Origin: Streptomyces cahuitamycinicus | Lineage (GTDB): Bacteria; Actinomycetota; Actinomycetes; Streptomycetales; Streptomycetaceae | Reading direction: 5' to 3' | NCBI RefSeq assembly: GCF_002891435.1 | Contig: NZ_POUC01000022.1 | Location: 1 to 40,680 of the forward strand | DNA length: 40,680 bases | Shown: piece by piece, positions 26,536 through 32,642 of the stretch | Layout: each line of letters begins with the position of its first letter | Numbering within the stretch: position 1 is the stretch's first letter | The notes under the pieces: generated by a model | What the model was told of the DNA's origin: nothing | Database searches by the model: none | Seen by the model: the letters and a program-made list of their open reading frames with translations, nothing else | Position numbers and translations under genes: made by a program

Positions 26536-27699
26536 ATGGATCTCGGGCTCAAGCGCGAGCTGGAGGAGAAGGTCAGGGCGGGTGTCCGTCTGAGCCGTGA
26601 GGACGGCATCGCGCTGTACGAGTCGGACGACCTGGCCTGGCTCGGCGGCCTGGCGCACGAGGTGCGCACCCGCAAGAACGGCGATGTCGTGCACTTCAAC
26701 GTCAACCGCCACCTCAACATGACGAACGTGTGCACCGCCTCGTGTGCGTACTGCTCCTTCCAGCGCAAGCCGGGGGAGAAGGACGCGTACACGATGCGCA
26801 TCGAGGAGGCGGTCAAGCTCGCCAAGGCGATGGAGGGCGAGAACCTCACCGAGCTGCACATCGTCAACGGGCTGCACCCGAACCTGCCGTGGCGGTACTA
26901 CCCGCGGTCGCTGCGCGAGCTGAAGGCGGCGCTGCCGGAGGTCTCCCTGAAGGCGTTCACGGCGACGGAGATCCACCACTTCGAGACCATCTCGGGGATG
27001 AGCGCGTCGGAGATCCTCGACGAGCTCATCGACGCCGGTCTCGAGTCCCTCACCGGTGGTGGCGCCGAGATCTTCGACTGGGAGGTCCGGCAGCACATCG
27101 TGGACCACCGGACCCACTGGGAGGACTGGTCCCGGATCCACCGGCTCGCGCACGAGAAGGGTCTGAAGACCCCGAGCACGATGCTGTACGGGCACATCGA
27201 GGAGCCCCGTCACCGGGTGGACCACGTGCTGCGGCTGCGTGAGCTGCAGGACGAGACCGGCGGCTTCCAGGTCTTCATTCCGCTGCGGTACCAGCACGAC
27301 TTCGTCGACATGCAGGACGGCAAGGTGCGCAATCGCCTCCAGGCGCGGACGCAGATGGCGACCGGTGCCGAGGCGTTGAAGACCTTCGCGGTGTCGCGGC
27401 TGCTGTTCGACAACGTGCCGCATGTGAAGGTGTTCTGGGTGATGCACGGGGTGCAGACGGCGCAGCTCGCGCTTCAGCACGGCGCGGACGACATGGACGG
27501 GTCCGTCGTCGAGTACAAGATCACACATGACGCGGACAACTACGGGACGCCGAACAAGCTGACGCGTGAGGATCTGCTCGATCTGATCCGTGATGCCGGG
27601 TTCCGGCCGGTGGAGCGGAACACGCGGTACGAGATCATCCGTGAGTACGAGGGGCCTGACCCGGAGCGTCGCGAGTCGCCTCAGCCGATGCGGGTGTGA
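26536..27699 (+). CDS. mqnE: aminofutalosine synthase (radical SAM)
   Basis: A 387-residue radical SAM enzyme that joins 3-[(1-carboxyvinyl)oxy]benzoate to the adenosyl part of SAM, giving aminodeoxyfutalosine. The [4Fe-4S] motif CxxxCxxC is C66-TAS-C70-AY-C73 in VCTASCAYCSFQRKPGEKDA. Further family motifs are ELHIVNGLHPNLPW, LTGGGAEIFDWEVRQHIVDH and MLYGHIEEPRHRVDH. The length is standard. ATG 26536 has AAAGGTG upstream; an earlier in-frame codon at 26494 adds residues not expected in the family. With mqnL, mqnP and mqnM, this shows the organism uses the futalosine route. Confidence 0.95.
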   Translation: MDLGLKRELEEKVRAGVRLSREDGIALYESDDLAWLGGLAHEVRTRKNGDVVHFNVNRHLNMTNVCTASCAYCSFQRKPGEKDAYTMRIEEAVKLAKAMEGENLTELHIVNGLHPNLPWRYYPRSLRELKAALPEVSLKAFTATEIHHFETISGMSASEILDELIDAGLESLTGGGAEIFDWEVRQHIVDHRTHWEDWSRIHRLAHEKGLKTPSTMLYGHIEEPRHRVDHVLRLRELQDETGGFQVFIPLRYQHDFVDMQDGKVRNRLQARTQMATGAEALKTFAVSRLLFDNVPHVKVFWVMHGVQTAQLALQHGADDMDGSVVEYKITHDADNYGTPNKLTREDLLDLIRDAGFRPVERNTRYEIIREYEGPDPERRESPQPMRV

Positions 27700-27707
27700 T
27701 CGCCTCT

Positions 27708-27776
27708 TCAGGTGCGTGGGGGGTTGCTCGCGCCCACGCGGCGGAGCCGCATGTCGATGGGGTCCCGCGCCCCTGA
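27708..27776. repeat. Streptomyces-type intergenic palindromic repeat
   Basis: The arms TCAGGTGCGTGGGG (27708-27721) and TCCCGCGCCCCTGA (27763-27776) are nearly complementary. An inner hairpin GCGGCGGAGCCGC (27738-27750) lies between them. I recognise this as a dispersed intergenic repeat common in Streptomyces genomes. It fills the mqnE-udgX gap and may also end the mqnE transcript. Confidence 0.65.
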
Positions 27777-27793
27777 GGGGGTACCCGGAGGGC

Positions 27794-28444
27794 ATGGTCA
27801 GGACCTCGGCGCCTGAGGACGCCTACACCGCTGAGCCCTTCTTGCCCGAGCGGGGTGGTCTTCCCGCCCTGCGGAAGGCCGCTGCCGAATGCCGGGGATG
27901 TCCGTTGCACCGGGACGCCACCCAGACCGTGTTCGGTGCCGGGAGCCAGGACGCCCGGGTCATGCTCGTGGGGGAGCAGCCCGGGGACCAGGAGGACCGG
28001 CAGGGCAAGCCCTTCGTCGGGCCCGCCGGGAAGCTGCTGGACCGGGCCTTGGAGGAGGCCGGCATCGATCCCTCCGAGGCCTACGTCACCAATGCCGTGA
28101 AGCACTTCAAGTTCACGCGGGCCGAGCCCCGCAAGCGGCGGATCCACAAGGCTCCGAACCTGCGGGAGATGACGGCGTGCGGGCCCTGGCTGGCCGCGGA
28201 GCTCTCGGTCGTGGAGCCGGAGCTGATCGTCGTGCTGGGGGCCACCGCCGGGAAGGCGCTGCTCGGGTCCTCGTTCCGGGTCACGCAGGTGCGCGGGACG
28301 GTGCTGGAGGAGGATGTCCACGGGCGGCCGGAGCGGCTGGTGCCGACCGTGCACCCGTCCTCGGTGCTGCGGTCCGACGACCGGGAGGCGGCGTACCGGG
28401 GGCTGGTGTCGGACCTGCACGTGGCGGCCGACGCACTGTCGTAA
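27794..28444 (+). CDS. udgX: UdgX-type uracil-DNA glycosylase / uracil-DNA binding protein
   Basis: A 216-residue member of the family 4-like uracil-DNA glycosylases. Motif A is GEQPGDQEDRQGKPFVGPAG (residues 60-79); motif B is VHPSSVLR (187-193). Cysteines C33, C36 and C129 fit the iron-sulfur cluster region. The loop KRRIH (114-118) is the hallmark of UdgX, first described in mycobacteria. There its histidine (here H118) forms a covalent bond to the abasic sugar after uracil removal, leaving the protein locked on DNA. ATG 27794 has GGAGGG only a few bases upstream. It lies 16 bases before a GNAT gene that appears to have its own promoter. Confidence 0.92.
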   Translation: MVRTSAPEDAYTAEPFLPERGGLPALRKAAAECRGCPLHRDATQTVFGAGSQDARVMLVGEQPGDQEDRQGKPFVGPAGKLLDRALEEAGIDPSEAYVTNAVKHFKFTRAEPRKRRIHKAPNLREMTACGPWLAAELSVVEPELIVVLGATAGKALLGSSFRVTQVRGTVLEEDVHGRPERLVPTVHPSSVLRSDDREAAYRGLVSDLHVAADALS

Positions 28445-28448
28445 TGGC

Positions 28449-28454
28449 TACAAT
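28449..28454 (+). promoter_or_regulatory. -10 box for a leaderless GNAT transcript
   Basis: TACAAT is a near-consensus -10 box, followed by CCTTCC and then the ATG at 28461. There is no ribosome site. This is the clearest leaderless-type start in this part of the window; a -35 is not obvious. Confidence 0.6.
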
Positions 28455-28460
28455 CCTTCC

Positions 28461-28985
28461 ATGCCCCTTACCTATACGCTCGGTCCCGCCGTCACCCCCG
28501 AGCTGCGGGACGGCCTGCTCGACCTGTGGACCGATGTCTCCAACGCCGGAGGAGCGGTCGGGTTCGTGCCGCCCGTGACGCGCGAGGAGATCCGCCCCGT
28601 GCTGGTGCAGCACTTCGCGTCGATGGCGGACGGCCGGGCCAAGCTCCTCGTCGGACACGACGAGGCGGGGCAGGTCGCGGCGACCGCGTTCCTGACCTTC
28701 AACACGCACCACCTGATGACGCACTGGCTGTGGCTGTACACGGTGATGGTGCACCCGCGGCACCAGGGCAAGGGGTACGGCCGCGAGCTGCTCGCCGCCG
28801 CCGCGGACGCCGCCCGGGCGATGGACGGGATCGAGGCGATCCGGTTGACCTGCCGGGGCGGACTCGGTCTCGAGCGGTTCTACGAGTCCTGCGGCTACAA
28901 GGAGGTCGGGCGCATCCCCGGCGCGATCCGGGTGGCGCCGGGGGACGACCGCGAGGACGTCATCATGCTGCGCTCCCCGGCCTGA
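28461..28985 (+). CDS. GNAT-family N-acetyltransferase
   Basis: A 174-residue GCN5-related acetyltransferase. The acetyl-CoA pyrophosphate loop is in VMVHPRHQGKGYGRELLAAA (Q/RxxGxG/A as QGKGYG). The strands before it (VAATAFLTF, WLWLYTVMV) and the C-terminal helix (LERFYESCGYKEVGRIPGAI) are typical. The substrate is unknown; related proteins acetylate amines, aminoglycosides or peptides. It seems leaderless, starting at the ATG seven bases after TACAAT. It is close to udgX but probably independently transcribed. Confidence 0.87.
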   Translation: MPLTYTLGPAVTPELRDGLLDLWTDVSNAGGAVGFVPPVTREEIRPVLVQHFASMADGRAKLLVGHDEAGQVAATAFLTFNTHHLMTHWLWLYTVMVHPRHQGKGYGRELLAAAADAARAMDGIEAIRLTCRGGLGLERFYESCGYKEVGRIPGAIRVAPGDDREDVIMLRSPA

Positions 28986-29076
28986 CCCCCCTGCAAGATC
29001 GGCCGCCCGGCGTGCTTCACTGGACGGTGCCCCTTTGGGTGCGTTCCGACCGTTCGAACCGGAAGAGTGGATTGAG

Positions 29077-29376
29077 ATGCTCCGCTACACGCTGATGCGC
29101 CTCGGAATCTTCGTGGGCTGCCTCGTGGTCGTCTGGGGCGCCGTCTACTCCGGTATCGCCCCGCGTGGGCTCGGCAGCAGCAACGGGCTGTGGGTCGTGC
29201 TGCTCGCCCTGCTCATCTCCGCGCCGATCAGCTTCGTGGTGCTGCGCAAGGAGCGGGACCGGGCGTCCGTGCAGGTCGCGCAGCGGGTGGACCGGATGAA
29301 GGCCAACCTGGACGCGAACCGCAGCCAGGAGGACGGGGCCGACGACACCGCCCGCGCCCAGGGACAGGCCTCGTAA
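29077..29376 (+). CDS. DUF4229 family small membrane protein
   Basis: A 99-residue protein with two transmembrane segments (YTLMRLGIFVGCLVVVWGAV and LWVVLLALLISAPISFVVL), then a basic charged helical tail (RKERDRASVQVAQRVDRMKA ... AQGQAS). This matches DUF4229 of actinobacteria; no function is known. ATG 29077 has GGAAGAG about ten bases upstream. A strong hairpin terminator follows its stop. Confidence 0.85.
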   Translation: MLRYTLMRLGIFVGCLVVVWGAVYSGIAPRGLGSSNGLWVVLLALLISAPISFVVLRKERDRASVQVAQRVDRMKANLDANRSQEDGADDTARAQGQAS

Positions 29377-29396
29377 GGCCCCTCACACACGTTCCA

Positions 29397-29432
29397 GCGC
29401 CTCGTTTCCGTACATGCTCGGAAACGGGGCGC
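29397..29432 (+). terminator. intrinsic terminator after the DUF4229 gene
   Basis: A 14-pair stem (GCGCCTCGTTTCCG with CGGAAACGGGGCGC, one T-G pair) with an eight-base loop is followed by TTTGCGTT. It lies 20 bases after the stop codon and separates this gene from the cysteine leader peptide locus. Confidence 0.8.
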
Positions 29433-29468
29433 TTTGCGTTGTATGGGTGTGTGTGGGTCGTCACCTAT

Positions 29469-29483
29469 CAAAGCCAGGCTTTG
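29469..29483. promoter_or_regulatory. palindromic operator candidate before the leader peptide
   Basis: CAAAGCCAGGCTTTG is a perfect seven-base dyad around one A. The outer flanks ACCT and AGGT continue the symmetry with a two-base offset. Its right arm overlaps the first bases of the -35 box at 29481, so a bound protein would block RNA polymerase. Confidence 0.5.
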
Positions 29484-29510
29484 AGGTCCCCAAAGTTCAG
29501 GTGTTAAGGT
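29481..29510 (+). promoter_or_regulatory. promoter of the leader peptide and symporter transcript
   Basis: The -35 TTGAGG (29481-29486) and -10 TAAGGT (29505-29510) are spaced 18 bases apart. The start of transcription would fall on the A of the ATG at 29517, seven bases after the -10. Both boxes fit the main sigma factor pattern well, and the message would be leaderless. Confidence 0.65.
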
Positions 29511-29516
29511 CGTTGT

Positions 29517-29618
29517 ATGAAGTCAGCAGTCGCGCCCCCCTCGCCTCTGAGCGTTCCGCTCGTGGCGCGGCTGCACGTGGATCTCTGTCGGTGCGCGTCC
29601 GCTTTCTGTCGTCCCTGA
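29517..29618 (+). CDS. cysteine-containing leader peptide (putative attenuator ORF)
   Basis: A 33-residue ORF, leaderless by promoter position. Its C-terminal end reads RLHVDLCRCASAFCRP, with three cysteine codons at residues 24, 26 and 31. This matches the actinobacterial 'putative leader peptide' pattern (RxHVDLxRxxSxxCR) that I know from upstream of sulfur and cysteine-related genes. Cysteine-rich leaderless ORFs act as cysteine-responsive attenuators in mycobacteria. The ORF ends 69 bases before a symporter gene related to cystine importers. Translation speed over the Cys codons would report cysteine supply. It is too short for usual gene calls; the mechanism here is inferred. Confidence 0.75.
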   Translation: MKSAVAPPSPLSVPLVARLHVDLCRCASAFCRP

Positions 29619-29680
29619 CGTAGCGCAACCCCCTCCGCCGTCTCCCACGTCAGTTCCCCCAACGCGTCCCCCCAACGGAG
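29615..29680 (+). promoter_or_regulatory. possible attenuator structures between leader peptide and symporter
   Basis: CTGACGT (29615-29621, containing the leader stop codon) can pair with ACGTCAG (29647-29653). CTCCG (29633-29637) can pair with CGGAG (29676-29680), the ribosome site of the symporter. The two stems interleave, so simple folding allows one or the other. This would suit translational attenuation coupled to the leader peptide. The stems are short and the proposal is speculative. Confidence 0.3.
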
Positions 29681-29687
29681 TCAGTCC

Positions 29688-31001
29688 GTGTCCTCATACA
29701 CGAAGTCCTTCAAGGTGCCCTTCTGGGCCCAGATACTCGCCGGTCTCGTCCTGGGTGTGCTGCTCGGCTGGCTCGCGCGCGACCAGGACCTGTCCTGGCT
29801 GGTCACCACCCTGGAGAAGGTCGGCGACACCTTCATCGGGCTGTTGAAGCTCGCGGTCGCCCCGCTCGTCTTCTTCGCGATCCTGGTCTCGATCACCAAT
29901 CTGCGGAAGGTCAACAACGCGGCCCGCCTGGCCTCGCGCACCCTCCTCTGGTTCATGATCACCTCGCTGATCGCGGTGAGCATCGGCCTGATCATCGGTC
30001 TGGTCACCAACCCGGGCGCCGGTACCGGCCTCACGCCGAAGGACGGCGGGAAGCCCGAGAGCACCGGTTCCTGGATCGACTTCCTGACCGGAATCGTCCC
30101 GACCGACGTCATCACGCCGTTCACCGAGCTGAACGTGCTGCAGATCGTCTTCATGGCAGCCGTCGCCGGTATCGCCGCGCTCCAGCTCGGCGAGAAGGCC
30201 CAGCCGATCCTCACCCTGAGCGAGTCCGTGCTCAGCCTGCTCCAGAAGGCGCTGTGGTGGGTCATCCGGCTCGCCCCGATCGGCACGATCGGCCTCATCG
30301 GCCACGCCATCGCCACCTACGGATGGGACCTGATCGGCAAGTACGCGACGTTCACCGCCGACATCTACGTCGGCTGCCTCATCGTGATGTTCGGCGTCTA
30401 CCCGACGCTGCTCGCGACCGTCGCCAAGGTCAACCCGGTCCAGTTCTTCAAGGGCGCCTGGCCCGCGATCCAGCTGGCGTTCGTCTCCCGCTCCTCCGTC
30501 GGCACCATGCCGCTGACGCAGAAGGTCACCGAGCGGCTGGGCGTGCCGAAGGAGTACGCGTCCTTCGCGGTGCCGTTCGGCGCGACGACCAAGATGGACG
30601 GCTGCGCCGCGATCTACCCGGCGATCGCCGCGATCTTCGTCGCCCAGATCTTCGACATCCAGCTGGGCGTCGGCGACTACCTGCTGATCGCGTTCGTCTC
30701 CGTGGTCGGCTCCGCCGCCACGGCCGGCCTCACCGGCGCGACGGTCATGCTGACCCTCACCCTGTCCACCCTCGGCCTGCCGATGGAGGGCGTGGGCCTG
30801 CTCCTCGCGATCGACCCGATCCTGGACATGATCCGCACCGCGACCAACGTCGCCGGGCAGGCGCTGATCCCGGTGCTGGTCTCCGCCCGCGAGAACCTGC
30901 TCGACCGCGACGCGTACGCCACGGCCGACGGCTCCTCCCTGGACGAGCCGCTCGACGAGGAGCCGCGCGACAGGGCCGAGCCGGTCCCCGCGACCGCCTG
31001 A
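29688..31001 (+). CDS. dicarboxylate/amino acid:cation symporter, TcyP-like (possible cystine importer)
   Basis: A 437-residue DAACS-family secondary transporter with about eight helices plus two re-entrant loops. It uses a Na+ or H+ gradient to import an anionic amino acid or dicarboxylate. The hairpin-1 serine motif is AFVSRSSVGTMPLT near residue 267 and the unwound helix motif is TTKMDGCAAIYPA near 300. The RSSxGT and DGCA forms resemble TcyP/YdjN cystine carriers more than glutamate (SSSxATLP, NMDGTA) carriers, as far as I remember these sequences. The Cys-containing leader peptide upstream supports cystine as substrate. GTG 29688 has CGGAG seven bases before. The acidic C-terminal tail is variable. 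Confidence 0.85.
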   Translation: MSSYTKSFKVPFWAQILAGLVLGVLLGWLARDQDLSWLVTTLEKVGDTFIGLLKLAVAPLVFFAILVSITNLRKVNNAARLASRTLLWFMITSLIAVSIGLIIGLVTNPGAGTGLTPKDGGKPESTGSWIDFLTGIVPTDVITPFTELNVLQIVFMAAVAGIAALQLGEKAQPILTLSESVLSLLQKALWWVIRLAPIGTIGLIGHAIATYGWDLIGKYATFTADIYVGCLIVMFGVYPTLLATVAKVNPVQFFKGAWPAIQLAFVSRSSVGTMPLTQKVTERLGVPKEYASFAVPFGATTKMDGCAAIYPAIAAIFVAQIFDIQLGVGDYLLIAFVSVVGSAATAGLTGATVMLTLTLSTLGLPMEGVGLLLAIDPILDMIRTATNVAGQALIPVLVSARENLLDRDAYATADGSSLDEPLDEEPRDRAEPVPATA

Positions 31002-31026
31002 CCGGCCGGACGGGCCGCACGAGTCG

Positions 31027-31086
31027 ACGGGCCCCCTGGGCGGTCCTTCCCCGGCTTCCGGGGCGAGGGCCCTCCAGGGGGCCCGT
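31027..31086. terminator. long perfect hairpin after the symporter gene
   Basis: ACGGGCCCCCTGG (31027-31039) and CCAGGGGGCCCGT (31074-31086) are perfectly complementary over 13 bases, and an inner stem CCCCGG/CCGGGG (31049-31063) folds within. There is no U tract. It lies between the symporter stop and the TetR start and should block read-through. The right arm touches the TetR -10 box. Confidence 0.7.
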
Positions 31087-31091
31087 ACGCT
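31086..31091 (+). promoter_or_regulatory. -10 box for a leaderless TetR transcript
   Basis: TACGCT (TAnnnT) is followed by seven bases and the ATG at 31099; no ribosome site is present. Its first base is the last base of the preceding 13-bp hairpin arm. Confidence 0.5.
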
Positions 31092-31098
31092 AAGCGGT

Positions 31099-31803
31099 AT
31101 GGGTGCCGTGAAGACCAAGCGGATGCCGCGCGCGGTCCGTGAACAGCAGATGCTGGACGCCGCCGTGCAGATTTTCGGCCAACGGGGCTACATGGCCGCG
31201 TCGATGGACGAGATCGCCGAACTGGCCGGTGTGTCCAAGCCGTTGGTGTACCTGTACCTCAACTCCAAGGAAGACCTCTTCACCGCCTGCATCCGCCGGG
31301 AGGCGGGGGCCCTCGTCGAAGCGGTACGGGCCGGGGTCCGCCGTGACCTGCCGGCCGACCGGCAACTCTGGGAAGGCCTCGGCGCCTTCTTCACGCACAC
31401 CGGCGAGAACCCGGACGCGTGGTCGGTCCTGCATCTCCAGGCACGTACCCACGGCGAGCCGTTCGCCGCCGAGGTCACCGCCATGCGCGAGGAGATCGTC
31501 GCGTTCGTGACCCAGCTGATCCTCGCCGGGGCCCGCGAGGCCCTCCCCCAAGCTCTCGGCTGCGCTCGAGCAGGGAGGTACCCCCATGACCCCGACCAGC
31601 CCGAGCGCGAGGTGGCCGGGCTCGCCGAGGCCCTGGTCGGCGCCGCCGAGTCGCTCGCCGCCTGGGCCAACGCCACCCCGGGCGTCACCGCCCGCCAGGC
31701 CGCGGCCACCCTGATGAACTTCGCCTGGGCGGGGCTCGGCGACCTCATGGCCGGGCGGCCCTGGGCGCCCCCAGAGGAGCCGACGGGCCCTCACGCCGGG
31801 TAG
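31099..31803 (+). CDS. TetR-family transcriptional regulator with an in-frame repeat insertion
   Basis: A 234-residue regulator. The N-terminal HTH (residues about 10-55) reads REQQMLDAAVQIFGQRGYMA, MDEIAELAGVSKPLVYLYLNSKEDLF. The C-terminal ligand domain is helical. Residues about 149-164 (PQALGCARAGRYPHDP) do not fit the fold and are encoded by a Streptomyces palindromic repeat that keeps the frame. Its 3' end overlaps the convergent MaoC gene by 13 bases. The nearby lipid genes and the operator at 34063-34092 make fatty-acid or acyl-CoA metabolism its likely field, but a direct link is unproven. Confidence 0.9.
   Translation: MGAVKTKRMPRAVREQQMLDAAVQIFGQRGYMAASMDEIAELAGVSKPLVYLYLNSKEDLFTACIRREAGALVEAVRAGVRRDLPADRQLWEGLGAFFTHTGENPDAWSVLHLQARTHGEPFAAEVTAMREEIVAFVTQLILAGAREALPQALGCARAGRYPHDPDQPEREVAGLAEALVGAAESLAAWANATPGVTARQAAATLMNFAWAGLGDLMAGRPWAPPEEPTGPHAG
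31542..31586. repeat. Streptomyces palindromic repeat inside the TetR coding region
   Basis: The sequence contains CTCCCCCAAGCTC, CGGCTGCGCTCGAGC and GGGAGGTACCCCCAT. It is a copy of a dispersed repeat usually found between genes in Streptomyces. A second copy lies at 38864-38906. Here it is in frame and adds about 15 residues to the regulator. Confidence 0.7.
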
Positions 31804-32642
31804 ACGTCCCCCGTCACATGGATCCGGTCCTCGCGGCCACGCAGTTCGAACCGGCCGTCCCGCGCCGCGTACGTCACCGTCCCGGGCAGCAGGACCGGTG
31901 CCCTGAACTCCGCCCGGAGATGGCAGCACTCCGTGACGCCGTGCGCGGCCAGGCAGCGGGCCACGGTCCACATGCCGTGGGCGATGGCCCGGGGGAAGCC
32001 GAACAGCCGGGCCGTGAGCGGGTGCAGGTGGATCGGGTTGCGGTCCCCGGACGCGGCCCCGTAGCGCCGGCCGACGTCCCCGGCGAGCCGCCACTCGGCG
32101 ACGGAGGGCAGCGGCTCGCGTACCCCGGCCTCCCGGGGAGCGGCGGTCAGCCGGTGCGTGCGGTGCCGGGCCAGGTACGTGCTCCTCGACTCCCACACGA
32201 GCTCCCCGCCGCCGCGCACCTCGGTGACGACCATCGCCTCCGTGCCGCGCCGGTGCGGGACCAACCCCTCGACGTGCACGGAGAGTTCGTACGCGCCGCT
32301 CGCCGGCATCCGGGCGTGCCGCGTGACGGTGATCGACGTGTGGACGAGACCGAGCAGCGGCAGCGGGAAGTCCCGGCCGCTCATCAGCCGCATGGCCAGG
32401 GGAAACCCGAGCACGTGCGGATACGTCACCGGCAGCGCGTCCTCCCCGGTGGGGAACCCGCAGACCCGCTCGTACGCCGCGAGCCGCACGAGGTCGACGC
32501 GCAGGCCGGGCAGGACGAGCCGGGTGCGGGGGAACTCCACGTCGGAACGGGGGCGTTTGAAGGGGGAGAGCAGGGCGCCGCGGGCCAGGAGCGGGGCGAG
32601 GGCGGGAGGCCCGGTGAGCACGAGGGCGGTGGAGTCGGCCAT
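31791..32642 (-). CDS. MaoC-like (R)-specific enoyl-acyl hydratase
   Basis: A 283-residue double hot-dog hydratase resembling mycobacterial HtdX. The hydratase-2 motif is complete in the C-terminal half: YGAASGDRNPIHLHPLTARLFGFPRAIAHGMW, carrying the catalytic Asp and His. The N-terminal half is a degenerate hot-dog with substrate-tunnel features. It would hydrate trans-2-enoyl-CoA or ACP thioesters. The start ATG shares its A with the TGA stop of the reductase gene, so the pair is coupled. Next to a FabG4-like reductase and a FadA2-like thiolase, it recalls the Rv0241c-Rv0242c-Rv0243 arrangement of M. tuberculosis. Confidence 0.9.
   Translation of the reverse strand: MADSTALVLTGPPALAPLLARGALLSPFKRPRSDVEFPRTRLVLPGLRVDLVRLAAYERVCGFPTGEDALPVTYPHVLGFPLAMRLMSGRDFPLPLLGLVHTSITVTRHARMPASGAYELSVHVEGLVPHRRGTEAMVVTEVRGGGELVWESRSTYLARHRTHRLTAAPREAGVREPLPSVAEWRLAGDVGRRYGAASGDRNPIHLHPLTARLFGFPRAIAHGMWTVARCLAAHGVTECCHLRAEFRAPVLLPGTVTYAARDGRFELRGREDRIHVTGDVYPA

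Noticed and set aside
29517..29618. Reading the Cys leader ORF as random sequence
   Set aside because: The promoter spacing, the RLHVDLCR pattern and the downstream gene make chance unlikely, so it was kept as a feature.
31099..31803. TetR gene as a pseudogene because of the repeat
   Set aside because: The repeat keeps the reading frame and the HTH and C-terminal helices are intact.
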